From Vibrio toranzoniae (lineage in GTDB: Bacteria; Pseudomonadota; Gammaproteobacteria; Enterobacterales; Vibrionaceae): a DNA stretch of 64,000 nt. Positions 52,972-62,396 of this stretch are shown in pieces (positions within the stretch are counted from its first letter, which is position 1; each line of letters starts with the position of its first letter). The stretch is taken from NCBI RefSeq assembly GCF_024347655.1, contig NZ_AP025514.1, positions 496,001 to 560,000 on the forward strand, written 5' to 3'. The notes beneath the pieces were generated by a model, which saw only the letters and a list, made by a program, of their open reading frames with translations, was not told where the DNA came from and did not search any database. Position numbers and translations under genes: made by a program.

Positions 52972-54504
52972 ATGACTGATGCTGTTCAAAACGAAAACGT
53001 ACAAGAAGCTTCTTCACCTGAAGAAAATAAACTCATTGCTGAGCGCCGTAGCAAGCTGGATCATATCCGCCAAAACTGCAAAGCAAATGGTCACCCAAAT
53101 GATTTCCGTCGTGAGCACCTAGCTGGCGATCTTCAAGTGGAATTCGGTGAGAAGACTAAGGAAGAGCTAGAAGAGCTTAACCACATCGTTGCGATCGCTG
53201 GTCGTGTTATGGCGAAGCGTGGTCCATTCCTTGCGATTCAAGAAACTTCTGGTCGTATCCAAGCATACGCAGCGAAAGACGTACAAAAAGTACTGAAAGA
53301 GAAGTACCAAGGCCTAGATATCGGTGACATCATCGGTGTTAAAGGTGCGCTTCACAAATCGGGTAAAGGCGACCTTTACGTAAACATGGAAGAGTTTGAG
53401 CTGCTGACTAAAGCACTTCGCCCTCTACCAGAGAAGTTCCACGGTCTAACTGACCAAGAGATGCGTTACCGTCAGCGTTACGTTGACCTAATCGTGAACG
53501 AAGATTCTCGCAATGCATTCATCGTACGTTCTAAGCTTGTATCTTCAATCCGTAACTTCATGAGTGCTAAAGGCTACCTAGAAGTTGAAACGCCAATGAT
53601 GCACGTGATCCCGGGTGGCGCAACTGCACGTCCATTCATTACTCACCACAATGCATTAGACATCGACATGTACCTACGTGTTGCTCCAGAGCTTTACCTT
53701 AAGCGTCTAGTCGTTGGTGGTTTTGACCGTGTATTCGAGATCAACCGTAACTTCCGTAACGAAGGTCTGTCTCCACGTCATAATCCAGAATTCACAATGA
53801 TGGAATTCTACCAAGCGTACTCTGACTACAAAGATCTAATGGATCTAACTGAAGAGATGTTAAGCACAGCAGCAATGGACGTTCTTGGTTCTACTTCTAT
53901 GCCTTACGGTGACGAAACGGTTGAGTTCGGTGGCACTTACGCTCGCATGAGCATGTTCGATGCAATCAAACACTACAACCCTGAGCACGCTGAGATTCAA
54001 GCGCTTACAGAAGCCGACCTACAAGACCGTGAGAAGATGGTCGCTATCGCTAAATCTGTACACGTAGACGTAGAAACGTTCTGGACATGTGGCCAGCTTC
54101 TTGAAGAGATCTTTGGTGAAACGGCTGAGCCTCAGCTAATTCAACCAACGTTCATCACTGGCTACCCAGCGGACATCTCTCCTCTAGCTCGTCGTAGCGA
54201 TGACAACCCGTTCTTCACAGACCGTTTTGAATTCTTCATCGGTGGCCGTGAAGTCGCGAATGGTTTCTCTGAGCTTAACGATGCACAAGACCAAGACGAG
54301 CGTTTTAAAGCGCAAGTTAACGCGAAAGATGCAGGCGATGACGAAGCTATGTACTACGATGCAGACTACATTACTGCACTAGAGCACGGTCTACCGCCAA
54401 CAGCGGGTCAAGGTATCGGTATCGACCGTCTAGCAATGCTATTTACAAACACGCACACAATCCGTGACGTGATCTTGTTCCCGGCAATGCGTCCACAAGC
54501 GTAA
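52972..54504 (+). CDS. lysS: Lysyl-tRNA synthetase (class II)
   Basis: LysS charges tRNA(Lys). The 510 residues include an N-terminal OB-fold anticodon-binding domain (about 60-150, [17 protein letters not shown]) and the class II catalytic core: motif 1 around [15 protein letters not shown], motif 2 [21 protein letters not shown], and motif 3 [18 protein letters not shown]. The length is close to that of E. coli LysS (505). It follows prfB as in other gammaproteobacteria and ends at a terminator before vpsR. Confidence 0.98.
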   Translation: MTDAVQNENVQEASSPEENKLIAERRSKLDHIRQNCKANGHPNDFRREHLAGDLQVEFGEKTKEELEELNHIVAIAGRVMAKRGPFLAIQETSGRIQAYAAKDVQKVLKEKYQGLDIGDIIGVKGALHKSGKGDLYVNMEEFELLTKALRPLPEKFHGLTDQEMRYRQRYVDLIVNEDSRNAFIVRSKLVSSIRNFMSAKGYLEVETPMMHVIPGGATARPFITHHNALDIDMYLRVAPELYLKRLVVGGFDRVFEINRNFRNEGLSPRHNPEFTMMEFYQAYSDYKDLMDLTEEMLSTAAMDVLGSTSMPYGDETVEFGGTYARMSMFDAIKHYNPEHAEIQALTEADLQDREKMVAIAKSVHVDVETFWTCGQLLEEIFGETAEPQLIQPTFITGYPADISPLARRSDDNPFFTDRFEFFIGGREVANGFSELNDAQDQDERFKAQVNAKDAGDDEAMYYDADYITALEHGLPPTAGQGIGIDRLAMLFTNTHTIRDVILFPAMRPQA

Positions 54505-54536
54505 TTTTTGCTTACAGGCCGTCGCAGCCCATTCAA

Positions 54537-54566
54537 TTAAAAAGCCATCTTCGGATGGCTTTTTCT
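54537..54566 (+). terminator. Terminator of lysS
   Basis: The stem AAAGCCATC / GATGGCTTT with a TTCG loop (54541-54562) is followed by a T run. Confidence 0.92.
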
Positions 54567-54776
54567 GTTTTTAGGCTTCAAAACCTAGCCTGTACCGCAC
54601 TCTTGATTCGAATAATCATTATTTCTGGCGTAGTCTTACTATTGAGACGGGAAATCTAAGATAGTTCTCACTACTATACATATCGGCGCTGAATATGATC
54701 TCGTGGCACTTCGTAGAATTAAGAATCATGGAACTCGTATTAGCCAGACTTAAATAAAATAGAATAAGGAAGAAGG

Positions 54777-56111
54777 ATGGGAACTCAATTTAAGATGGAT
54801 TCCTTACCAGGTTCTCTTATCGTTGTTGGTGGTGCATACGAACCTTGGTTATCTGTATTAGAACAAGTGGGTTGGCAATGCACTCAGTGTGCGGATTTAC
54901 GAAAAGCCGATGCCTTGATTGCTGACATTGGCCCATGCATTGGTATTGTTGATCTTAGCCACGATGAGTTCAGTCTTAACGGTATTGCTAACCTTGTGAG
55001 TAATAACAAACAGGTGAGGTGGCTCGCTTTTATTCGTGAATCACAATTAAGCTCTGATACGATCTGCCAATTTATCGTTAACTTCTGTATCGACTTTTTC
55101 ACGGCACCAATCCCTGATGCTCAGCTATTGAGTACCATTGGCCACCAATTAGGAATGCTCAAACTTGAGCAGAAAGTATGGCCAAACTACGGTATTAACA
55201 ACAATATGGGCTTGCTAGGTGACTCTGTAGCTGTGAAGCGCTTGAGAGAGCAAGTAAAGCGCATTGGGCCGACAGATGTCAGCATCTTGATCTACGGAGA
55301 GAGTGGGGCTGGTAAAGAGACGATTGCGCGTTCTATTCATCAAAACTCGTCGCGAGCGCAGAAATTGTTTCTAACGGTGAATTGCCGTGCCTTGTCTGAG
55401 TTGAGAATAGAAACCGAAGTGTTTGGTATTTCAACACAGCAAGCCACAGCGCCATGCATGCTAGAAGAAGCCGATGGCGGAACCATCTTACTTAATGATG
55501 TTATAGCGATGCCGCGCAATCAACAATTGAACCTGCTGCGCTTTCTACAAGAAGGTAAAATAGAAACCGCGAATGGACCTAAATCCGTTGATGTGCGCAT
55601 TCTCGCAGCGAACTCCTCTGATATCGAAAAAGCGTTAATTGAAGGGGACTTTAATGAAGAACTCTATCATTACATTAATGTTCTACGGATTCATGTTCCG
55701 AGCCTGAAAGAGCGTATGAGTGATATTGCTGTACTGGCGAATCATTTCTTACGTGAGTACTCGAAAGAATTTAATGCTCAGGCGAAGAGTTTTTCTGAGG
55801 ATGCGGTGCGCTCCATGAATCGCTACCACTGGCCTGGTAATGTTCGCGAACTGATGAATCAGATAAAGCGTGTTGTTCTGATGTCAGATGCGGTGATCAT
55901 TGAAGAGCACCATCTTGATTTACCCAAACAAAATGATGAACGCCGCAGCTTGAAAAGCATTCGTGAGCGTTCAGAGCGTGATGCATTGCTGATTGTATTG
56001 GAGTCCTACGGTGGACAAGTTTCGTTGGCAGCTAAGGAGCTTGGGGTATCACGAGCAACGATGTACCGCTTGCTGAACAAACACTGCCTTATTTCTGAGG
56101 GTGTAGTGTAG
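54777..56111 (+). CDS. vpsR: Biofilm regulator VpsR (NtrC-like, c-di-GMP-responsive)
   Basis: VpsR activates Vibrio polysaccharide and biofilm genes and responds to c-di-GMP in V. cholerae. The 444 residues comprise a receiver-like domain with Asp59 (GIVDLSHDEF), an AAA+ domain with Walker A GESGAGKET near 174-182, and a C-terminal Fis-type helix-turn-helix (VSLAAKELGVSRATMYRLLN). Two hallmarks of sigma-54 activators are lost: the GAFTGA loop is replaced by ISTQQATAPC, and the Walker B acidic pair reads ILLND. This agrees with VpsR working with sigma-70. Its position after lysS matches V. cholerae. Confidence 0.95.
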   Translation: MGTQFKMDSLPGSLIVVGGAYEPWLSVLEQVGWQCTQCADLRKADALIADIGPCIGIVDLSHDEFSLNGIANLVSNNKQVRWLAFIRESQLSSDTICQFIVNFCIDFFTAPIPDAQLLSTIGHQLGMLKLEQKVWPNYGINNNMGLLGDSVAVKRLREQVKRIGPTDVSILIYGESGAGKETIARSIHQNSSRAQKLFLTVNCRALSELRIETEVFGISTQQATAPCMLEEADGGTILLNDVIAMPRNQQLNLLRFLQEGKIETANGPKSVDVRILAANSSDIEKALIEGDFNEELYHYINVLRIHVPSLKERMSDIAVLANHFLREYSKEFNAQAKSFSEDAVRSMNRYHWPGNVRELMNQIKRVVLMSDAVIIEEHHLDLPKQNDERRSLKSIRERSERDALLIVLESYGGQVSLAAKELGVSRATMYRLLNKHCLISEGVV

Positions 56112-56147
56112 AACTCTCTGCTAAGTGATTAAATCCGTTAGTAAAAT

Positions 56148-56180
56148 TTAAGAGCCACGCGTCATGCGTGGCTCTTTGTT
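56148..56180 (+). terminator. Terminator of vpsR
   Basis: The stem AGAGCCACGC / GCGTGGCTCT (56151-56175) is followed by a short T run. Confidence 0.9.
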
Positions 56181-56452
56181 GTTAATCGCTGCGTATATTG
56201 AGTGATTAACTTTCGGTCTCTAAGAGAGATGTTCTGTGATTTTATATAATCATAGTAAATATCTTATATATAAACCAATATGCAACTGTTATTTCAGGCG
56301 AATGCATTGTTTTTAAAATGTTAATAAATTATCGGTTGAATAACATACTCAGTTGGTTAGACTTTAACCGTGAAAGCAGCGGTTTAACAAAGACTTGTCT
56401 GCTTTAACTTCCCCATTTCTTTTTGGATTTTTTAGTTAACTTGGAGGCGCAA
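56181..56452. other. Promoter spacer upstream of the 40-codon ORF and DUF1127 gene
   Basis: An AT-rich stretch after the vpsR terminator. It includes an imperfect inverted repeat TTAACCG / CGGTTTAA near 56369-56392. It probably contains the promoter for the two short genes that follow; I cannot assign an activator. Confidence 0.45.
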
Positions 56453-56575
56453 ATGAAACATTTCGATTTTATACAGCATATTTGCGCGTCGTTTGATCCG
56501 TGTACTGACATGGTGACTGATATGTCACAAACATCAGCCATGGCCGATCGAAACACCCAAGATAAACCTAACTAA
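56453..56575 (+). CDS. Possible 40-residue small protein or leader peptide
   Basis: A short ORF with a strong TTGGAGG ribosome site five bases or so before the ATG. The product begins MKHFDFIQHICASFDPCTDM, contains two cysteines six apart (11 and 17), four more Met and Thr/Ser-rich acidic sequence, and has no membrane segment. I know no homologue. It precedes the DUF1127 gene by 109 bases, with an 11-base-pair stem between them, so it could be a regulatory leader peptide or an independent small protein. Confidence 0.5.
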   Translation: MKHFDFIQHICASFDPCTDMVTDMSQTSAMADRNTQDKPN

Positions 56576-56600
56576 TAGATCCGTACCCTTATTTGGCTGC

Positions 56601-56655
56601 GGAAAAATAGCAGCTAAGTGAGAAGCCCTCATACGATCTAACACGCTATTTTTCC
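56601..56655 (+). promoter_or_regulatory. Stem-loop between the 40-codon ORF and the DUF1127 gene
   Basis: GGAAAAATAGC (56601-56611) and GCTATTTTTCC (56645-56655) are perfectly complementary over 11 bases, with a 33-base loop. It ends 16 bases before the GGAGAG ribosome site of the next gene. No T run follows, so it is not a simple terminator. Confidence 0.55.
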
Positions 56656-56684
56656 TCAGTTGATTCAACAACTGGAGAGTTATT

Positions 56685-56936
56685 ATGCGTCACTCAGTAT
56701 ATTTAAAATTAGCAACAATCCTTATCCGTGCCGATCTCCGTCGTGAAGAACGCGAATGGCAACGAAAAGTTCGCCGTAGTTCATATGAGCTACCTTGGAA
56801 CAATACTCATTTATTAAAAGATATTGGTCTTGAAGCCGATGGTCGACCGATTGGTTTTTCTGAACCAGAAGTTGTCACTATTGAACGTCGAGTACGTCAC
56901 CTTCGTCGTGTCCTAAGTGCGCGAATACCGACGTAA
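56685..56936 (+). CDS. DUF1127 (YjiS-like) family small Arg-rich protein
   Basis: An 83-residue basic protein. Its central segment LPWNNTHLLKDIGLEADGR (about 35-53) is the DUF1127 signature. Arg-rich stretches flank it (RADLRREEREWQRKVRR and ERRVRHLRRVL). In other proteobacteria, small DUF1127 proteins have been linked to RNA turnover and phosphate or carbon metabolism, but no role is established here. A good GGAGAG ribosome site supports the ATG. It is followed by a perfect 12-base-pair hairpin and then a true terminator. Confidence 0.85.
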   Translation: MRHSVYLKLATILIRADLRREEREWQRKVRRSSYELPWNNTHLLKDIGLEADGRPIGFSEPEVVTIERRVRHLRRVLSARIPT

Positions 56937-56937
56937 T

Positions 56938-57060
56938 CTTAGGGGTTGATAGCACCGTTCAACCCCTAAGATAACTTACAGTGATAGTTATGGCGTCGAA
57001 AGTGCAAACTTTTGAACTAGAACTGGACAAAAAAGAGAAGCACTTGCTTCTCTTTTTTGC
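56938..57060 (+). terminator. Hairpin plus terminator after the DUF1127 gene
   Basis: CTTAGGGGTTGA / TCAACCCCTAAG (56938-56970) is a perfect 12-base-pair stem without a T run. A second stem, AAAAAAGAGAAGCA / TGCTTCTCTTTTTT (57029-57058), is followed by T and is the true terminator. Confidence 0.85.
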
Positions 57061-57129
57061 TTTTTTAAGCCGTTATCTAGTAAAGGAAAAGAGTTCTACT
57101 ACGCTTTATAGAGCAGGGGGAGAACGTTT

Positions 57130-57441
57130 ATGCAAAAGCATCAATTAGACATGTGGTTACATGGAGAGCACAAAGACTCTTATCAAACACCCAAAGTGTA
57201 CGTTATTGGCTGTTCTGATATCTCAGAATATCTATTAGCGGTGGAGTACAAACATAAGTTGGAACCGGTAAAACAAGACGGCGTGCCACTTCATTTTGGA
57301 TCTTTAGATCAAGTGAAAGAGGAGTTACTCCGGCTCGGCTTTGAAAAGGCCTATCTTCGCTTACACAACGCGTATGAAGAGTTTGGCAATGAACCAAGTC
57401 ATAGCTACTGTGATATTGAATTGGCCCTCAAACCTCATTAG
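57130..57441 (+). CDS. DUF6482-like small protein
   Basis: A 103-residue soluble protein. The pattern YLLAVEYKHKLEPVK, then DGVPLHFGSLDQVKEELLRLG and a late YEEFG resembles the DUF6482 family as I recall it; its function is unknown. The ATG has a GGGGGAGAA ribosome site. It is convergent with mutH and separated from DUF1127 by a terminator, so it is its own unit. Confidence 0.72.
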   Translation: MQKHQLDMWLHGEHKDSYQTPKVYVIGCSDISEYLLAVEYKHKLEPVKQDGVPLHFGSLDQVKEELLRLGFEKAYLRLHNAYEEFGNEPSHSYCDIELALKPH

Positions 57442-57485
57442 AAAGCGTATATAACGTATTTATAAACAGAGCTTGTTATTACGAT

Positions 57486-58151
57486 CTATGCGTAGTGTGT
57501 TGTCAGTAATTTATGGGTGAATTGAGTTCGCAGGTAGAAACCACGTGGTTTGGTCTTGATGGGTTTGCCACTTGCACCGTAAGCTTCAGTTAACACTCGG
57601 CTGTTAGCGGCTTTTGGTCGAAGATGCAATGCTTCACCGTGCCTTGCTGTTATCTGTCCAACATTACCTAACACGATCAATTCCATCAGTTCTTCCCAAT
57701 CCCTTTTTAGAAGCTCATCTTCAGCTTCGTTTGGTGTCCAAAGTAAGGGAGAGCCAACATGCCTTTCTGCCAATGGAATTTCCCTTTCACCTTCTACAGG
57801 GATCCACAATACTTTAGATAGCTTGTTTCGGACGTGGCTGGTTTCCCATGTTAATCCCTGCACCCCCATCAGTGGGGCGACACAAACAAAGGTCGTTTCG
57901 AGTGGCTTTCCAGAATAGCCAATTGGAATGCTTTTAAGCTCGATACCTAGTTTAGCAAAATCTTGTTCTGGCTTACTGCCTGCTGGGGCGCCTAAGTGCC
58001 ATTCCAGTAATTGTCCAACCCAACCTTTATCACGCTTAAGGTCGTTTGGCATCACCATCTCGGCTTCATCCGCGAGCTCTTTAAAAGTCATTCCGGCAAT
58101 CGCATACGCTCTGTCTAATAACTCTTGTTGTGTTTGTGGTTCTGGTTTCAT
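57486..58151 (-). CDS. mutH: DNA mismatch repair endonuclease MutH
   Basis: MutH nicks the unmethylated strand at hemimethylated GATC sites when activated by MutS and MutL. The 221 residues show the restriction-enzyme-like catalytic motif DxnExK in [15 protein letters not shown], then [31 protein letters not shown] and [11 protein letters not shown], all typical. The start at 58151 ([15 protein letters not shown]) fits the family; an in-frame TTG/GTG start 45-48 bases upstream would add a hydrophobic extension, and neither has a clear ribosome site. It is divergent from rppH across a DnaA-box-rich spacer. Confidence 0.97.
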   Translation of the reverse strand: MKPEPQTQQELLDRAYAIAGMTFKELADEAEMVMPNDLKRDKGWVGQLLEWHLGAPAGSKPEQDFAKLGIELKSIPIGYSGKPLETTFVCVAPLMGVQGLTWETSHVRNKLSKVLWIPVEGEREIPLAERHVGSPLLWTPNEAEDELLKRDWEELMELIVLGNVGQITARHGEALHLRPKAANSRVLTEAYGASGKPIKTKPRGFYLRTQFTHKLLTTHYA

Positions 58152-58253
58152 AATAAAAGGTATGATCAAAAAAACGATTTTATCAGAAGTTATCACCAAA
58201 TGCCGAGTGGTTAATAAATGATCTCCTTGTTATAAAAGAGATCAAACTCATGG

Positions 58254-58732
58254 TTATCCACAGGACATAAACGTAATTAATTGAAATATTAATTTAGTGG
58301 ATAAATAAACAGGGTTTAGTGGGGGATAAAATGCTTGCTAAATGATGTTTAAAATGAATCTTTCACTTACTAGTGTGGATAAACTGCTGGGTGATTGATC
58401 TTTGACCATGTTGGGTTTTTGAAAGATCTTCTGCTGTTTTTTAATTCTAAAATACACAGGTTTACGTTTTATATTACTGATATTTAAATCTTTTATTTTT
58501 AATTTTGGGTTTTGTTATTTATGGTTCTGATGAGTTTATGGATTAAAAAAAACGATTTCTGGTAATTCTTCACATAGTTATTCACAGAAAAGGTGAATAA
58601 ATGTGGTCTATGTCTCACTCTTGTGTGGGTAACTAATATTTGAGCAAAACTTATCCATATTCTTAGTTAATATTCATAAATATAGCGCTTGTCACGTCAC
58701 TAAGTTTGCTCCAATTGGGGATATGTGGAAAA
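58254..58732. promoter_or_regulatory. DnaA-box cluster in the mutH-rppH spacer (DARS2-like)
   Basis: Exact TTATNCACA boxes lie at 58254-58262 (plus), 58374-58382 (minus) and 58578-58586 (plus). One-mismatch boxes lie at 58296-58304, 58592-58600, 58724-58732 (minus), and 58566-58574, 58651-58659 (plus). Three boxes crowd into 58566-58600. A very AT-rich stretch (about 58436-58560) lies between the groups. E. coli DARS2, which converts ADP-DnaA to ATP-DnaA, is in the same mutH-rppH (ygdP) spacer. I did not find a good IHF consensus. The spacer (58152-58768) must also carry promoters for mutH and rppH. Confidence 0.7.
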
Positions 58733-58768
58733 ATCAGTGTAATTAAAAATTTAGATAGAGGTTGGCCA

Positions 58769-59287
58769 GTGATAGATGGCGATGGTTACCGATTAAATGT
58801 TGGTATTGTAATCTGTAACAACCATGGTCAGGTCTTCTGGGCTAAACGATACGGACAACATTCATGGCAATTTCCTCAAGGGGGAATAGATGAAGGTGAA
58901 ACTCCGGAACAGGCAATGTACCGCGAGTTGTATGAAGAGGTTGGCCTTACAAAAAAGGATGTAAAAATCGTCGCGACAAGTCGTCATTGGTTACGCTATA
59001 AGCTACCCAAACGACTGGTTCGGTGGGATTCGAAACCTGTCTGTATTGGACAAAAACAGAAGTGGTTCCTTTTACGCTTAGATTGCGATGAATCGTGTAT
59101 CAATATGCAGCGTGGAAGTACACCTGAGTTTGATGGTTGGCGTTGGGTGAGTTACTGGTACCCAGTTCGACAAGTTGTTTCTTTTAAGCGAGATGTTTAT
59201 CGTCGAGCGATGAAAGAATTCGCATCTTTGGCAATGCCGTTTAAAGAGCGAAAAACAAAAGGAAAACGCAAATTGCGTAGAGGTTAA
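58769..59287 (+). CDS. rppH: RNA pyrophosphohydrolase RppH (Nudix)
   Basis: RppH removes pyrophosphate from mRNA 5' ends and so starts RNase E-dependent decay. The 172 residues carry the Nudix box [23 protein letters not shown] (about 37-59) and the conserved [22 protein letters not shown]. The start is GTG at 58769 ([16 protein letters not shown], as in E. coli RppH) with GAGG seven bases upstream; an in-frame ATG at 58706 would add 21 unrelated residues and run back into the DnaA-box cluster. ptsP follows after two bases. Confidence 0.96.
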   Translation: MIDGDGYRLNVGIVICNNHGQVFWAKRYGQHSWQFPQGGIDEGETPEQAMYRELYEEVGLTKKDVKIVATSRHWLRYKLPKRLVRWDSKPVCIGQKQKWFLLRLDCDESCINMQRGSTPEFDGWRWVSYWYPVRQVVSFKRDVYRRAMKEFASLAMPFKERKTKGKRKLRRG

Positions 59288-59289
59288 GC

Positions 59290-61539
59290 ATGCTCAGTCA
59301 ACTAAGGGAAATAGTTGAACACGTATCAAGAGTTGAAGATGTGTCAACGGCTCTGGATATTTTAGTTAAAGAGACATGCAGTGCGATGCAGACCGAGTGC
59401 TGCACCGTTTATTTAGCAAATAATGATATGCAGCGCCTTGAGTTGATGGCAACTCAAGGCCTGATCTTTAAAGGCAATAGTATTCACATTGGTTTTGACG
59501 AAGGTCTGGTTGGCCTTGTCAAAAGAAGTGCTGAGCCAATCAACCTCGCACAAGCCTCTGCTCACCCCGATTATAAGTTTTTTCCAGAGCTGGGAGAGAA
59601 GGTTTATCACTCTTTTCTTGGCACTCCCATCATCTATCGCAAGCAAGTGCTTGGCGTTTTGGTTATTCAACAGAAGTCCCCTCGTTTATTCAGTGAAATG
59701 GAAGAGTCTTTTCTCGTCACGCTCTCAGCACAACTTGCCGTTATTGTTGCGCATGCTCAAACACAAGGTCATTGGTTATTAGAGCAGCAAAAGCTGCCTG
59801 CGACTAAAGGTGTCGCTGCGTCATCGGGTGTGGCGATTGGTGATTTGTGGTGGGATAACACGCAGCCTGAATTAACCGATGTTTATCCTGCGTCGACGCT
59901 TAATGTCGAAAGGGAGCATGAGTTGTTGGCGGTTGCGGTTGAAAATGCCCTCAATGATTTTAAGCGTATGCGCAAGCGCTTGGATAGTGATATTAATAAA
60001 GATGCGCTGGCGATCTTTGACCTATTTACGCACTTACTGAATGATCCGATGTTACGTAAGGATCTGAAAAACCAAATTCAGAAAGGCGATAAGGCCGATT
60101 GGGCATTAAGACAAGTTGTTGAGAGTTACTCTAACCGTTTTGCTCGTATGTCTGATGTTTACCTTCGAGAAAGGGCACAAGATATTCGTGAGCTTGGTCA
60201 AAGGTTGCTCTATTTCCTTCATAACTCAGAACAGGAGTTACGTACGTTCGATAAGCCGATTATTTTGGTTGTGCGTGAGTTGACGGCATCAGTATTAGCT
60301 TCAATACCGAAAGAGAAGCTGTTGGCTGTTATTTCTTTAGAAGGGGCGGCAAACTCGCATGCGGCGATTTTATCTCGTGCGCTTGGCATTCCTTCGGTAA
60401 TGGGCATTAATCTCAACCTAGCTCAAGTGAATGGCAAACAAGCCATTGTTGATGGGTACAGCGGTGAGATATTTATTGAGCCGACTCAGAGTCTACTGAT
60501 TGAATATCAAGGGTTTATTTTAGAGGAGAGTGAGCTCTCTTCTATGGTTAGCCGAGAGCTCTCTTTACCTGCGAAGACACAAGATAACAAGCAAATTGAA
60601 ATCCTACTTAATGCGGGATTAAGTGCTGATACCAACATTGCTATCAACCAAGGTGTTGATGGGGTTGGTCTGTATCGAACCGAAATCTCTTTCTTGCTTC
60701 AGCAAAGGTTCCCGTCAGAAGACGAACAGTTCAAGCAGTATCGCTCTGTACTCGCGAGTTACCCTGAGAAACAAGTGGTGATGCGAACTTTGGATATTGG
60801 TGGCGATAAGGCATTACCTTACTTCCCAATAGAAGAAGACAACCCATTTCTTGGCTGGCGTGGTATTCGCTTTACGCTCGATCACCCCGATATATTTATT
60901 ATCCAGTTGCGTGCGATGTTACGTGCGAGTTGTGATAGCCAGAATTTGAGTATCTTGTTGCCAATGATCTCTAGCACTCAAGAACTGGATGATACTGTTC
61001 AACTCATCGAGCAAGCCTACGATGAAGTGCATGAGCTCGACAGTCGAGTTCGTATGCCTCGTATCGGTATCATGATTGAAGTGCCATCAATGCTTTACCT
61101 TCTTCCGCTTATTGCGGATAAAGTTGATTTCGTTTCGGTGGGCACCAATGATTTAACTCAATATTTATTGGCGGTTGATCGGAACAATTCCCGCGTCTCT
61201 GATGTCTATGAATCCATGCACCCTGCAGTGATCATGGCATTGAAACACATTCATGATACTTGTAAGCAATATCAATTGCCTGTGTGTATATGTGGAGAGC
61301 TTGCGGGTGATCCAATGGGCGCTTTGCTCTTGATTGGATTAGGGTATGAGACGTTAAGTATGAATACCTCAAATGTCGCAAGGACTAAATATTTGATTCG
61401 TCAATCTAAGCTTAGTGAACTGCAAGATCTGGCAAATAAGGCACTTTCAAAACCGTATGGTTGTGACATCTATAGTATGATGCTCAACTATTTCGAAGAG
61501 CGTGAATTTACAGGCTTCATTCGAGCAGGTAAAAAATAG
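59290..61539 (+). CDS. ptsP: Nitrogen PTS enzyme I (PtsP, EI-Ntr)
   Basis: PtsP takes phosphate from PEP and passes it to NPr and then EIIA-Ntr, a regulatory relay for nitrogen and potassium. The 749 residues have an N-terminal GAF domain (about 15-160), which binds glutamine or oxoglutarate signals in relatives, then the EI domains with phospho-His357 in GAANSHAAILSRALGIPSVMG and a C-terminal PEP barrel with RTLDIGGDKALPYF and FVSVGTNDLTQYLLAVDRNN. The length matches E. coli PtsP (748). It is tightly coupled to rppH. Confidence 0.97.
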   Translation: MLSQLREIVEHVSRVEDVSTALDILVKETCSAMQTECCTVYLANNDMQRLELMATQGLIFKGNSIHIGFDEGLVGLVKRSAEPINLAQASAHPDYKFFPELGEKVYHSFLGTPIIYRKQVLGVLVIQQKSPRLFSEMEESFLVTLSAQLAVIVAHAQTQGHWLLEQQKLPATKGVAASSGVAIGDLWWDNTQPELTDVYPASTLNVEREHELLAVAVENALNDFKRMRKRLDSDINKDALAIFDLFTHLLNDPMLRKDLKNQIQKGDKADWALRQVVESYSNRFARMSDVYLRERAQDIRELGQRLLYFLHNSEQELRTFDKPIILVVRELTASVLASIPKEKLLAVISLEGAANSHAAILSRALGIPSVMGINLNLAQVNGKQAIVDGYSGEIFIEPTQSLLIEYQGFILEESELSSMVSRELSLPAKTQDNKQIEILLNAGLSADTNIAINQGVDGVGLYRTEISFLLQQRFPSEDEQFKQYRSVLASYPEKQVVMRTLDIGGDKALPYFPIEEDNPFLGWRGIRFTLDHPDIFIIQLRAMLRASCDSQNLSILLPMISSTQELDDTVQLIEQAYDEVHELDSRVRMPRIGIMIEVPSMLYLLPLIADKVDFVSVGTNDLTQYLLAVDRNNSRVSDVYESMHPAVIMALKHIHDTCKQYQLPVCICGELAGDPMGALLLIGLGYETLSMNTSNVARTKYLIRQSKLSELQDLANKALSKPYGCDIYSMMLNYFEEREFTGFIRAGKK

Positions 61540-61547
61540 GATTTAAC

Positions 61548-62339
61548 GTGTCATATGAACTAATAGGCTTGTTAGCTGGCCTTGGGGCTGTTGTTGGTGT
61601 TTTAGCGGGGTTGCTAGGCATTGGCGGTGGCTTACTGGTGGTTCCTGCCTTACTGTTTTTGCTTCCTAAAGCGGGTATCCCTCAAGAGTTTGCAATGCAA
61701 ATGGCATTGGCGACCTCATTATCGACCATTATTGTTACGTCAGGATCGTCTGCGATTAACCACTTAAAATTGGGTAATGTAGAGGTGTTTGTCGTTAAAT
61801 GGTTGATGCCAGGTGTAGTAGTGGGTGGTTTTCTCGGTTCTTTTGTCGCCGACGTAATTCCAGCTCAATACCTACCGAAAGTCTTTGGTGTGATTGTATT
61901 GGTATTAGCATTACAAATGCTGTTATCGATTCGTTCTACGAGTCAGAAAGCGATGCCAGGCTCTGCAAAAACTATATTATGCGGTGGTGGTATTGGCTTA
62001 GTCTCAAGCTTAGCGGGCATTGGTGGTGGATCTTTATCTGTGCCTTTTCTTAACCATCATGGTGTAGAAATGCGCAAGGCGGTAGGGTCATCTTCGGTGT
62101 GCGGCTTTGTTATCGCTATTTCAGGAATGCTCGGGTTTATTTGGCATGGCTCGTCTGTCGATGATCTTCCAGCGTTTAGTCTGGGCTATGTTTACCTGCC
62201 TGCTTTGGTCGCAATTTCTTGTACTTCAGTGCTGACTACGCGAGTTGGTGCGAAACTGGCCACTCAATTGCCAACCCCTGTGCTAAAGAAATTCTTTGCG
62301 GTATTTTTAATGTTTATAGCAGCCACAATGCTGCTGTAG
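61548..62339 (+). CDS. TSUP (TauE/SafE) family membrane transporter, second copy
   Basis: A 263-residue polytopic membrane protein with the duplicated TSUP motif: AGLLGIGGGLLVVPALLFL near residue 20 and SSLAGIGGGSLSVPFLNHHG near residue 155. It differs clearly from the YfcA-like protein at 4570-5349. The substrate is unknown; sulfite, sulfonates or organosulfur anions are typical. The start is GTG with a TAGGA site, eight bases after ptsP. The order rppH-ptsP-TSUP-lgt-thyA is the same as I recall for V. cholerae. Confidence 0.92.
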   Translation: MSYELIGLLAGLGAVVGVLAGLLGIGGGLLVVPALLFLLPKAGIPQEFAMQMALATSLSTIIVTSGSSAINHLKLGNVEVFVVKWLMPGVVVGGFLGSFVADVIPAQYLPKVFGVIVLVLALQMLLSIRSTSQKAMPGSAKTILCGGGIGLVSSLAGIGGGSLSVPFLNHHGVEMRKAVGSSSVCGFVIAISGMLGFIWHGSSVDDLPAFSLGYVYLPALVAISCTSVLTTRVGAKLATQLPTPVLKKFFAVFLMFIAATMLL

Positions 62340-62396
62340 TGTCTTTTCTGTTAGCTGCTGAGCTGACCGTTATTCAATTTAGATAGAGAGCCAAAT

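Noticed and set aside
58254..58732. DnaA-box cluster as a chromosome origin or as crtS
   Set aside because: The genes usually beside oriC1 (mnmG, mioC, dnaA) are absent, and crtS in V. cholerae lies elsewhere as I recall. The mutH-rppH position fits DARS2 better.
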